Shown piece by piece: positions 37,964 through 46,234 of a stretch of DNA of 64,000 nt. The first letter of the stretch is position 1. Each line of letters begins with the position of its first letter. The stretch is taken from positions 1,838,073-1,902,072 of the forward strand of contig NZ_CP011975.1 of assembly GCF_001047675.1 (NCBI RefSeq). The letters are read 5' to 3'. The translations under genes and the position numbers were made by a program. Source of the stretch: Yersinia aleksiciae (GTDB lineage: Bacteria; Pseudomonadota; Gammaproteobacteria; Enterobacterales; Enterobacteriaceae). A model generated the notes under the pieces. It had not been told where the DNA came from and made no database searches. It saw only the letters and a list, made by a program, of their open reading frames with translations.

Positions 37964-39403
37964 TCACGCTTCGCTGCTAGCGATACTCTTCACCGTCAGG
38001 CTGTGCGAGCGAATCGCGGCACAACGTAGCGCGGTTATAATCGCCAGTGCAGGGGCAATGGAAAACAGGGTAAACAGCCAGTGGGCCGTGTTCTCCGCCC
38101 CCGCAACGCCACCTGGGAAGTTCAGGCCGGAGAGATTGGCGACCATCCCTGCCATCGCGGCACCTACGGCCGTCGCAAACATCTGTACCGTGGTAATCGA
38201 CGCCCCGGCAATGTCCTTATCTTCGTCAGCGGCCACTTGCAGAATGCGGGTCAGTAGGTGCGGCCAGCCAAAGCCGATGCCAAAACCCACCAGTGTTAAC
38301 GCGATGGCGATCGGGGCCATCTGTTGCCAGCTCCCCAGTGAGGCGGCTGGCATCAGGATCGCCAGTGCCACAATCCCCGCCAGCACTATGATGGGGCCGC
38401 TGATAATGGCCCAGCGAACACCTGATTTCTTCCAGCCCGCACTCATCACCTCCGAAATCGTCCAACCTGCTGCCATGGTGGCGGCAATATAGCCGGAAAT
38501 CAGTGGCGATTGGCCGTGTAGGGTTTGCAGGAAGTAAGGGACGAAAATCTCACAGGTAATGCCGACGGCCAACAGAGAGATGGTGATATAGAGTGCCGCC
38601 AGCGGTGAGCTAAGACGCAGCGCCCCTTTTGGCAGCAGACGCGAAGTGGCGCGAGATTCGATGCGAAATAGCAGCAGTAACAGCACCACCGCCAGCGCCA
38701 TTCCCGCCATGTTTATCAGGCCACTACTGGCGATGCTGCTGGCGGAGATGGTCAGGACAATGGCGGTTAATAACACTAATTGGGTGACAGGTAGGGTCGA
38801 GGCGGCGTCGGTGCTGGATCGGCCCGCAGGCAGGATCCGCCAGGTAAAAATGGCATAAATCAAGGTCACTGGTAGCAACGTCCAGAAGGCAAAGCGCCAG
38901 GCGTCCATTTCAGCAAAAATGCCGCCGATAGCCGGGCCAATCAGGGTCGCAACGCCCCACATGCCGGAAATCAGTGCCATGGCTCGTGGCCACAACGATT
39001 GCTGAAAGACCAGATTAATCATGGCGTAAGAGAGTGCAAACAGGAAGCCGCCCCCCAAACCTTGCACGGTTCGGCCCACTAGCATCATCGGCATGTTGGG
39101 TGCCATGGCACATAAGGCGCTGCCCAACATAAAGACCAGTGAGGCAAACAGGTACGCGCTACGGGGGCCGTAACCACTGAGCAGGCGGGCAGAGAGCGCC
39201 GAGCCGAGGATGGAGGCGGTGACGAATAGGGTGGTATTCCAGGCGTACAGGCTCAGGCCGTCAATCTCTAGCACCACGGAGGGCAAAATGGTGGTGGCGA
39301 TATAAATATTGATCGCATGCAATACAACGCCCCCCGACAGGGCTATGGCAAAGGCCGCATTTTTACCGGAGAACAGGTCACTCCAACGGCTTGCATCATT
39401 CAT
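37964..39403 (-). CDS. MFS transporter, DHA2-like drug/solute exporter
   Basis: A 479-residue, very hydrophobic major-facilitator protein with about 13-14 predicted helices. The layout resembles proton-driven DHA2-type exporters. The conserved GRTVQGLGGG (motif C-like region after helix 4) and WRFAFWTLLPV segments are visible. No substrate can be assigned. It is divergent from a Cys-motif wHTH regulator across a 193-base gap containing a perfect palindrome, so that regulator probably controls it. The ATG at 39403 was preferred; a GTG six bases earlier is possible. Confidence 0.85.
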   Translation of the reverse strand: MNDASRWSDLFSGKNAAFAIALSGGVVLHAINIYIATTILPSVVLEIDGLSLYAWNTTLFVTASILGSALSARLLSGYGPRSAYLFASLVFMLGSALCAMAPNMPMMLVGRTVQGLGGGFLFALSYAMINLVFQQSLWPRAMALISGMWGVATLIGPAIGGIFAEMDAWRFAFWTLLPVTLIYAIFTWRILPAGRSSTDAASTLPVTQLVLLTAIVLTISASSIASSGLINMAGMALAVVLLLLLFRIESRATSRLLPKGALRLSSPLAALYITISLLAVGITCEIFVPYFLQTLHGQSPLISGYIAATMAAGWTISEVMSAGWKKSGVRWAIISGPIIVLAGIVALAILMPAASLGSWQQMAPIAIALTLVGFGIGFGWPHLLTRILQVAADEDKDIAGASITTVQMFATAVGAAMAGMVANLSGLNFPGGVAGAENTAHWLFTLFSIAPALAIITALRCAAIRSHSLTVKSIASSEA

Positions 39404-39469
39404 TATCACGTTTCCATCCTGCCAGAAGTCTGGTTGTTGAGTTCATTAAGTTGTTACGATAAAGTTAAA

Positions 39470-39483
39470 CAAGAATATTCTTG
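39470..39483. promoter_or_regulatory. 14-bp perfect palindrome between MFS gene and regulator
   Basis: CAAGAATATTCTTG is a perfect palindrome in the divergent gap, 67 bases from the MFS start and 113 bases from the regulator start. It is a plausible dimer operator for the adjacent winged-helix regulator. Confidence 0.5.
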
Positions 39484-39596
39484 GAATAAGGTAGGCCAGT
39501 CATCGATAATAAGTCAAGCATCTACTTGGGAAATGTTATGCTGACAATAATTCATCAAAAATTAATAAAGTTGCAATGAATGATAGTGGGGAAGAT

Positions 39597-40244
39597 ATGA
39601 ATATCGATCATACAGCCAGCCCGCCACAGTCTGTTGCGGAGCGCTTGCTGATGTTGCTCAAGACCCGTGGCCCGCTGCAATCGACTGATGCAGGGAGGCT
39701 GCTGGGGACGACCGGTGAAGCGGCCCGACAGCAATTTGTCAAACTGGCCAAAGAGGGGCTGGTGGTCGCCGAAGCGAAAACGCAGGGGGTGGGTCGCCCG
39801 ATTCAGCTATGGCAGTTAACCGAGGCGGGTAACGCGCAATTTCCTGATGCTCATGGCGAACTGACCGTGCAATTGCTGCGGTTGATTCGCACCCAATTGG
39901 GTGACAGCGCCCTTGAGCTGCTGATTGATAGCCGTGAGCAAGAGACCCGCAATCAATATTGTCAGGCGATGGTAGGGGCTGAAAATGTGACCGAGCGTGT
40001 TGAGCGGCTGGTGGCGATTCGCACACGCGAAGGTTATATGGCAGAGATGCAGGTGGAGGCGGATGGCACGCTGCTGTTGATCGAAAATCACTGCCCTATT
40101 TGTGCGGCAGCTACCCGTTGTCAGGGGTTTTGTCGCGCCGAACTGGCGGTATTTCAGCAAGCGTTAGGCGCACCCGTTGAGCGCGTAGAGCACATATTAT
40201 CGGGTTCCCGCCGCTGCACTTATCGCATCAAACCAGAAGAGTGA
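39597..40244 (+). CDS. Winged-helix regulator with four-cysteine motif, SufR/COG2345-like
   Basis: A 215-residue transcriptional regulator. The N-terminal winged helix-turn-helix covers about residues 14-80 and includes a TGEAARQQFVKLAKEGLV recognition region. The C-terminal part has C166, C169, C175 and C179 in HCPICAAATRCQGFC, with C207 nearby. Such a cluster could hold an iron-sulfur cluster or zinc, as in SufR-like regulators. I chose the ATG at 39597 because GGGGA lies directly upstream; an earlier ATG at 39576 is weaker. The likely target is the divergent MFS gene. Confidence 0.82.
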   Translation: MNIDHTASPPQSVAERLLMLLKTRGPLQSTDAGRLLGTTGEAARQQFVKLAKEGLVVAEAKTQGVGRPIQLWQLTEAGNAQFPDAHGELTVQLLRLIRTQLGDSALELLIDSREQETRNQYCQAMVGAENVTERVERLVAIRTREGYMAEMQVEADGTLLLIENHCPICAAATRCQGFCRAELAVFQQALGAPVERVEHILSGSRRCTYRIKPEE

Positions 40245-40290
40245 TGACAGATTAGTTATGATGACCGGGTGATTGCGGCCGTCAGAAAAG

Positions 40291-40318
40291 TGCGGATAAA
40301 CCTGAGCGCTTATCCGCA
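40291..40318. terminator. Hairpin between convergent regulator and yiaD
   Basis: TGCGGATAA / TTATCCGCA form a perfect 9-bp stem with a 10-base loop midway between two convergent gene ends. It probably ends both transcripts, although neither side has a long T-run. Confidence 0.55.
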
Positions 40319-40335
40319 TACCGCATGGTGGAGGA

Positions 40336-40995
40336 TTACAGTGGGCTTAGGGTGATTTCTACCCGGCGGTTCTGTGCTTTACCGGCGGCGGTGCTGTTGC
40401 TGGCGACCGGATTATCCGGACCTGCACCGCTGGTACGGACACGGTTGGCGGCCACGCCTTGCACAATCAGTGCGCTGCCAACACTGTCAGCCCGCTGCTG
40501 CGAAAGTGTCATGTTATGGGCTCTGGCACCGCTGCTATCAGTAAAACCTGTCACATTGACGGCGGTTTTTTCATACTCTTTCAATACCATAGCGACCCCA
40601 GTCAGGGTATTGGCCCCTGCCGGTTTCAAGTTGCTGCTGTCGGTATCAAAAGTGACGTTATTCGGCATATTCAGCACGATATTGTCACCCTGACGGGTCA
40701 CGCTGACCCCCGTACCATTCATTTTTTCGCGCAATTTAGCTTCCTGCACATCCATGTAGTAGCCCGCACCGCCACCCAGAGCGGCCCCTGCTGCGGCACC
40801 AATTAACGCCCCTTTGCCACGGTCATGTTTGGATGATGACAACATGCCGATCCCTGCCCCTAAAACGGCACCGATCCCTGCGCCATAGCCCGATTTCCCT
40901 GCCTGTGATTCACCGGTATAAGGGTTGGTAGTACAAGCAGAAAGGGTGAGCGCAACAGAAATGGCGGCCACCGTGGCCAGAATGCATTTTTTCAT
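40336..40995 (-). CDS. yiaD: OmpA-family lipoprotein YiaD
   Basis: A 219-residue outer-membrane lipoprotein whose overexpression in E. coli suppresses loss of the BamD assembly factor. The signal peptide ends in a lipobox with LSAC at about residue 21. A Gly-rich glycine-zipper region (GAGIGAVLGAGIG and GALIGAAAGAALGGG, residues 35-80) follows. The C-terminal OmpA-like peptidoglycan-binding domain (about residues 105-219) contains FTDSSGARAHNMTLSQQRA. The start at 40995 has AAGGA nearby and gives exactly the E. coli length. Confidence 0.94.
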   Translation of the reverse strand: MKKCILATVAAISVALTLSACTTNPYTGESQAGKSGYGAGIGAVLGAGIGMLSSSKHDRGKGALIGAAAGAALGGGAGYYMDVQEAKLREKMNGTGVSVTRQGDNIVLNMPNNVTFDTDSSNLKPAGANTLTGVAMVLKEYEKTAVNVTGFTDSSGARAHNMTLSQQRADSVGSALIVQGVAANRVRTSGAGPDNPVASNSTAAGKAQNRRVEITLSPL

Positions 40996-41290
40996 CAATT
41001 TTTCCTTAAATGGCGCTCTATTTCGGCGAAAATCCAGCAATGTCGCCCAATAATAGTTAACTAAAAAAATCATTAACCCGCCGTCATCTTATCGACCGGT
41101 ATTTGTGTGCCATCGTTATCCGGTAAAAGATGGGGGAATACCATTGAGAAAACTCTCATAGTTTCAGCACAAAGGGTTATTTGGCCGGTTTATCAGCAAA
41201 ATAGGCACGGAAAGGCCATCAATTGATCTGCTGTTTTATGATTTCCCCCTATGGGCGGCAATAGGGGGGCAGTGCTCAATGGGGAATAGC

Positions 41291-43609
41291 CTAAAGCTCA
41301 GGTTCGGGAGTGGGTATGTCTGTGGCTGGGAATTGATAATTGTCATAGGGGTCAGGGATAAAAACAAAACCAATGCGTTTTTTTATCACGGCCGAAGGGG
41401 TAGAGATCACTTCCGCTTCAATCACCGAGATACCATCGGCTATTAAGTGCTGGATCATGGTGTGCAGTGCGGCTGATCCCGCACCTCTAATCGCGCCTTC
41501 AATTTGCGGTGTTAACACATAGGCGGGGTTGGTTAATGTTGCCCTTATCGTGCCGTGTTTCATCGCTGGATTGCCATCAATAAAATAACTGTCCGCCACG
41601 CTGACACTGACAATCTGATGATTGAATCTCACCACGATAATGATTTGATTCGCACGAGGGTGCCGTGCGTGGCTGGTTATCAGTCGGCTGGTGACCTGGC
41701 CTGCATATCTATTGGTCGCTATCTCAGTCGGAAAGATGCCATGGTGATTACAGTGAACCTGCTGTTCCTGATAGGTGTTTTCCCATGCGGCGATGGTTTC
41801 GAGTAAATTATAGATGCTGCGACGGGTTTGCTCATAAGTACCCTGAATGACCTCAATATCAAATCGCTGTTGTGACACCTGCCATTCACCATTATGTAGC
41901 ACACGCGGTAATACATCTTGATGCACATAGGAGGAGATTGGCATCTGGTAAGTCCCCAGTGGGTATTGCTGAGTTTGCAGCGGTGATGCGGTGTCACTGT
42001 CACTATCACTGCTACTAGAGCTTTCGCTATCGTACTCACTTTGGCTATGGCAACTGGCAGCAGAATTTCCGCTGCTCGGCCCCGGTGGGCTATTAGCCAT
42101 TGCATACTGCATATAATTTTGTTCAGCGTAGACAAAGGCTTGCGTGAGGCTATCGATTAGCGCCGATCGGCCATACTCCTCGGCAACATCATTAATGGTT
42201 TGGATTAAGCGATTCCCCGCCCGTGGGTCACGAATAAAGGCATCAATGGCATCATGATCACTGTCGATGGCTCTTCTGTCCAAAATGCCATTCAGGGTTT
42301 GAATCAGATATTCCGTTGACCAAGTATGCAAGCTGCGCCCGAACAGCAAGGTAAAGTCGGCTAATACTGATGACATCCATGTGTAACAGGAGTGCTTAAT
42401 TTGGCGGGGAAAACGAGCACCGACCACATGTTCTAGTGGTGTCTGGCAATAGTGAGACACTGCTGGCAGGGTCAATGATTGACCATGAAGGTCAGTATTT
42501 AACTGCGTTAACATGAGTGTTGGAGGGGTTATTTCCGGTAAAGTGGCCGTCGTAAGAGACTTGGGTTTTAAAGGCCCAGCCGTGCCCGCTATGACGCTAT
42601 TTGACGGGTCCTCCCCACTGAAAAATGTCTTAATATGATGCCATGCAGACTCAACCTGATTACAACGACCTTGGGTAATGACGTTATAAAGTGCCAAAGG
42701 GCCAGACAAAAAACAGCCCAGGATCCCTGCGGTGCCACGTTTCGCTCTGCCAGGCTCATTGTTTACTGCCATCAGCACTTTTGGCATGGACAGTGGTTGT
42801 CGATCATCACTATTAAAGATGGCTAAATAAATATCTTGCTGATGAATTGAATCATCAGGTGACATTGAAATCGTCGGAGATAGATGGAGTAACTTACCTT
42901 CCATTGTTTCCAGGAAACTGAGGGACAATGTGTTGTTATGCCAAGAGAACAGAAAGGAAATATGGGTCGTATCTTGGTTTAGTGGAAAATCAATTTGTTG
43001 TGATTTTGCAGGCAGAATTGAAACCAAGCCATTATCAACGGTCACCTCCATAAAATTATTAAAACTCAAATCAAAGGTATTATGACTCTTTTCAAAACTG
43101 AGTAATACCGATCTTTCTTGGTGTTGAGTGTCTGCGCTATAAGGCGCGAAAATAGCAGAAAGTGGAATTATCATTTTCTGTGCAATAATACAATTGGTGT
43201 CACAACTGAGCCGTTTTTTAGTTGTGGCGACGATTCCCGTGACGTCATTTTTTCCCGTTATTTTTTGCCATGCTTCCTGCAAAATACTGTCGGTTAAGGT
43301 GAAGGAATGCTCACCTTGATAAACGATTATCTGATGGGTTTCAGGTATTTTTATTGAATGTATTTCATCGGCGCGAACACCAATGTTATTTTTGATTTTA
43401 AAATCAATCACCTCTGATGAATTTAAACAGAATTTCTTGCCTTGGAAATAATTCTCATAATAGAAACAGATAGGTGACGTGTTTTCAGGTTTTATTTTCA
43501 GTTCAAGACCTTTAAACTTTAATATATCGATTATTTTTTCTTTCGCTAAAGTCATTTCTGTGAATGATAAATAGATTAGTAGTGATAATAAAATCCTTTT
43601 ATTTCTCAT
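41291..43609 (-). CDS. Exported multidomain protein with GNAT-like C-terminus, candidate toxin
   Basis: I do not recognise this 772-residue protein as a named gene. A signal peptide covers residues 1-22 (cut at LA/KE). Residues 47-115 carry a beta/gamma-crystallin-like Greek key (ICFYYENYFQGKKFCL). Residues 160-270 look beta-rich. RAKR at 288-291 is a perfect furin-type RxKR site, followed by a hydrophobic run (GILGCFLSGPLALYNVI) and cysteines at 136, 140, 299 and 316. Residues 522-540 are a Ser/Asp linker. Residues 655-750 resemble a GNAT acetyltransferase, with RGAGSA as the acetyl-CoA loop. The gene is AT-richer than its neighbours, has a good AGGAG site and occupies the place between yiaD and yiaC where E. 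coli carries bisC. An exported AB-type toxin is the favoured inference. Confidence 0.75.
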   Translation of the reverse strand: MRNKRILLSLLIYLSFTEMTLAKEKIIDILKFKGLELKIKPENTSPICFYYENYFQGKKFCLNSSEVIDFKIKNNIGVRADEIHSIKIPETHQIIVYQGEHSFTLTDSILQEAWQKITGKNDVTGIVATTKKRLSCDTNCIIAQKMIIPLSAIFAPYSADTQHQERSVLLSFEKSHNTFDLSFNNFMEVTVDNGLVSILPAKSQQIDFPLNQDTTHISFLFSWHNNTLSLSFLETMEGKLLHLSPTISMSPDDSIHQQDIYLAIFNSDDRQPLSMPKVLMAVNNEPGRAKRGTAGILGCFLSGPLALYNVITQGRCNQVESAWHHIKTFFSGEDPSNSVIAGTAGPLKPKSLTTATLPEITPPTLMLTQLNTDLHGQSLTLPAVSHYCQTPLEHVVGARFPRQIKHSCYTWMSSVLADFTLLFGRSLHTWSTEYLIQTLNGILDRRAIDSDHDAIDAFIRDPRAGNRLIQTINDVAEEYGRSALIDSLTQAFVYAEQNYMQYAMANSPPGPSSGNSAASCHSQSEYDSESSSSSDSDSDTASPLQTQQYPLGTYQMPISSYVHQDVLPRVLHNGEWQVSQQRFDIEVIQGTYEQTRRSIYNLLETIAAWENTYQEQQVHCNHHGIFPTEIATNRYAGQVTSRLITSHARHPRANQIIIVVRFNHQIVSVSVADSYFIDGNPAMKHGTIRATLTNPAYVLTPQIEGAIRGAGSAALHTMIQHLIADGISVIEAEVISTPSAVIKKRIGFVFIPDPYDNYQFPATDIPTPEPEL

Positions 43610-43634
43610 GTAACGCTCCTCTTATTTCCCCATT

Positions 43635-43653
43635 GGGAATGATAATCAGCAAT
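43635..43653. promoter_or_regulatory. Weak Fur-like box upstream of the toxin-like gene
   Basis: GGGAATGATAATCAGCAAT matches the 19-base Fur consensus at about 13 positions and contains the core AATGATAATCA. It lies about 26 bases upstream of the start codon. This is a borderline match, given as a candidate only. Confidence 0.35.
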
Positions 43654-43724
43654 AGCGTAATACTATTGTTAATCCGAGGCGTTATTAAAATTTATCAAGT
43701 CATAGATGAAATAAGTGAAATGAA

Positions 43725-44180
43725 TTAAATAAAAGGTTGCTGCCAATGCATCGTCAAAATATAACCTTTGGTTTCGGCGTTATAGGTTTTCCCGGTCACC
43801 GTAAAACCCTGTTTACGATAAAAACGGTAGGCGCGGCGATTGAGTTGATAAACCTCCAGTGTCAGTGCGCGGTAGTGCTGCTGCACGTGGTCCATCAACG
43901 CCTTACCCACGCCATTGCCGTGGTAGGCCTGGGCGACAAACAGCGCCCCGACCAACTGCTCTTCCAAAATACTAACAAATCCGACAATGGAATTTTTCCC
44001 GGGCAGACCTTCCTGCGAACAATACACCCAGGTTCTTGCCGCCGGAAGGTAGGTATTACGGACCAGCGGGGCGCTCTCGTGCCAGTATGGCTCTGCCACA
44101 AAAGGATGCGCGGCAATGGTACTGGTTAGCCATAATTGCATCAGGGCATCGAGATCGTCCGGTTGGTAATCTCTAATCAT
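43725..44180 (-). CDS. yiaC: GNAT N-acetyltransferase YiaC
   Basis: A 151-residue GNAT acetyltransferase. E. coli YiaC is reported to acetylate lysines on several proteins. The acetyl-CoA loop GNGVGKALMDHVQ lies near residues 90-102, preceded by beta-strand QLVGALFVAQAYH. The C-terminal LNRRAYRFYRKQGF is motif B. The gene overlaps the stop of tag by four bases (ATGA), so the two are co-translated, as gene order in E. coli also suggests. Confidence 0.9.
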   Translation of the reverse strand: MIRDYQPDDLDALMQLWLTSTIAAHPFVAEPYWHESAPLVRNTYLPAARTWVYCSQEGLPGKNSIVGFVSILEEQLVGALFVAQAYHGNGVGKALMDHVQQHYRALTLEVYQLNRRAYRFYRKQGFTVTGKTYNAETKGYILTMHWQQPFI

Positions 44181-44749
44181 TTCACTGTGTTATCTGGGTG
44201 ACAGAAGCAGCTTGCCAGATGATCGTTCACCAGACCGCTGGCCTGCATAAAGGCATAGCAAATGGTCGCACCGATAAACTTAAAGCCTCGTTTTTTCAGC
44301 GCTTTTGACATCGCATCGGCGGTCGGTGTGCTGGCGGGACACTCTGCCAGACACCACCAATGGTTCACTTTTGGCTCGCCATCGACAAAACTCCAGATAA
44401 ATTGCGAAAAGTCCTCACCCTTAGCTTCCATTGCCAAATAGGCTTGGGCATTGGTAATGATGGCTTGAATTTTGCCCCGATGGCGGATAATTCCGCTGTC
44501 CTGCATCAGTGTTTCGATGTCGTCTGGCCCCATTTTAGCCACTCGAACCGGATCAAAATTATGGAAACACTGGCGGTAGCGTTCACGCTTTTTCAGCACG
44601 GTTATCCACGACAGCCCCGCTTGTTGGCCCTCAAGACAGAGCATTTCGAACAGCGCCTGGTTATCAGTGCGAGGAATCCCCCACTCAGTGTCGTGATAAG
44701 CGAGATAGAGCGGATCACTGGTGACCCAGCCGCAACGTTGTAACTCCAT
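44177..44749 (-). CDS. tag: DNA-3-methyladenine glycosylase I
   Basis: Tag removes 3-methyladenine from alkylated DNA, starting base excision repair. The 190-residue product has the family start MELQRCGWVTSDPLYLAYHD. The zinc ligands at the N- and C-termini are present (Cys in RCGW, His in YHDTEWG, and the final HxxxCxCH cluster HLASCFCH). GLSWITVLKKRERY forms part of the helix-hairpin-helix fold. I chose the ATG at 44749 to match E. coli; an in-frame start 33 bases earlier is possible. It is the first gene of a tag-yiaC pair. Confidence 0.95.
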   Translation of the reverse strand: MELQRCGWVTSDPLYLAYHDTEWGIPRTDNQALFEMLCLEGQQAGLSWITVLKKRERYRQCFHNFDPVRVAKMGPDDIETLMQDSGIIRHRGKIQAIITNAQAYLAMEAKGEDFSQFIWSFVDGEPKVNHWWCLAECPASTPTADAMSKALKKRGFKFIGATICYAFMQASGLVNDHLASCFCHPDNTVK

Positions 44750-44932
44750 AGTCGTACCCCATTCCAGCGCTTCATTTGGCAACGATAGTCGCTGTTCAGT
44801 AGGTGATATGCAACCTATCTATTTTATATTGCGCGTTTCTTGACGGAAAATATATTTGTACAATAATTGATCAATAACTGAAATTAAATTCCATTCAAAC
44901 TTAATTAATTAGCATTATTATGAGGAATTAGT

Positions 44933-45175
44933 ATGAATGTTAAATATTTAAAACTAGCGCCGATTACCGCCATGATGGCGTTGGCAATATTCTTTGCGAG
45001 TGTCGGCCCCACCTTGGCCCAGTGCCATGTGGATGATTCCGACATCAGAGATGATGATTGTGTATTGGAGCCGGGTACAACTAATTGTGATCTCGATCCC
45101 CCTTGGAAAGGGGCGAGAATGAAGCCCAAAGTCAATAACCTGCGTTTTTTAGCACCGCCACCGATTGTTTGGTAG
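44933..45175 (+). CDS. Small exported protein of unknown function
   Basis: An 80-residue orphan. Residues 1-30 form a clear signal peptide with a hydrophobic core (AMMALAIFFASVG) and a cut near TLA/Q. The mature part is about 50 residues, acidic at first (HVDDSDIRDDD) and then proline-rich. It has cysteines at 31, 43 and 52 and ends in APPPIVW. If cleavage falls after residue 29 the mature protein keeps all three cysteines. GAGGA lies eight bases upstream, supporting translation. I recognise no family. It lies alone between tag and glyQ. Confidence 0.7.
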   Translation: MNVKYLKLAPITAMMALAIFFASVGPTLAQCHVDDSDIRDDDCVLEPGTTNCDLDPPWKGARMKPKVNNLRFLAPPPIVW

Positions 45176-45310
45176 GGCAGTAGCTGAATAGTTAACGTTA
45201 TTTTTCACACCAATTCGCATGTGTTACCGGATTCTGGCTGTATATCTTACGGTCAACGGGTATACTAACTCATTCTATTTTAATCCACTTGTATCGCGTG
45301 CGAATCCAAC

Positions 45311-46225
45311 ATGCAAAAGTTTGATACCAAGACCTTTCAGGGCCTGATCCTGACGTTACAGGACTATTGGGCGCGCCAAGGCTGCACCATTGTTCAACCA
45401 CTGGACATGGAAGTCGGCGCGGGTACTTCCCACCCAATGACCTGCCTGCGCGCACTTGGCCCAGAGCCAATTGCTGCCGCTTATGTACAACCTTCACGCC
45501 GCCCGACCGATGGCCGATACGGTGAGAACCCTAACCGCCTGCAACACTATTATCAGTTCCAGGTGATCATTAAGCCTTCGCCAGACAACATTCAGGAGCT
45601 GTACTTAGGTTCACTGAAAGAGCTGGGTCTGGACCCGACGATTCACGATATTCGCTTTGTCGAAGACAACTGGGAAAACCCAACCTTGGGTGCCTGGGGT
45701 CTGGGCTGGGAAGTGTGGCTCAATGGGATGGAGGTGACTCAGTTCACTTACTTCCAGCAAGTCGGCGGTTTGGAATGTAAACCGGTCACAGGTGAAATCA
45801 CCTATGGTCTGGAGCGCCTGGCGATGTACATCCAGGGCGTAGACAGCGTTTATGACCTGATTTGGTGCGACGGCCCGCTGGGCAAAACGACTTACGGCGA
45901 TATTTATCATCAGAATGAAGTGGAGCAATCCACCTATAACTTCGAATATGCCGATGTGGACTTCCTGTTCTCCTGCTTTGAGCAGTATGAGAAAGAAGCT
46001 AAGTCGCTGCTGGCGCTGGAAAATCCGCTACCACTACCGGCTTACGAACGCATTCTGAAAGCAGGCCACACGTTTAACTTGCTGGACGCCCGCAAAGCTA
46101 TCTCAGTGACTGAGCGTCAGCGTTATATCCTGCGTATCCGCACACTGACCAAAGCTGTCGCCGAGGCTTACTATGCCTCCCGCGAGGCGTTGGGCTTCCC
46201 TATGTGCAAAAAGAATCAGAACTAA
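45311..46225 (+). CDS. glyQ: Glycyl-tRNA synthetase alpha subunit
   Basis: GlyQ is the catalytic (class II) subunit of the bacterial alpha2-beta2 glycyl-tRNA synthetase, activating glycine and loading it on tRNA-Gly. The 304-residue product has the class II core with [24 protein letters not shown] (motif 3 region) and the N-terminal [20 protein letters not shown]. Length equals the E. coli subunit. It is followed nine bases later by glyS, forming one operon. Confidence 0.97.
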   Translation: MQKFDTKTFQGLILTLQDYWARQGCTIVQPLDMEVGAGTSHPMTCLRALGPEPIAAAYVQPSRRPTDGRYGENPNRLQHYYQFQVIIKPSPDNIQELYLGSLKELGLDPTIHDIRFVEDNWENPTLGAWGLGWEVWLNGMEVTQFTYFQQVGGLECKPVTGEITYGLERLAMYIQGVDSVYDLIWCDGPLGKTTYGDIYHQNEVEQSTYNFEYADVDFLFSCFEQYEKEAKSLLALENPLPLPAYERILKAGHTFNLLDARKAISVTERQRYILRIRTLTKAVAEAYYASREALGFPMCKKNQN

Positions 46226-46234
46226 GAGGCTGTC

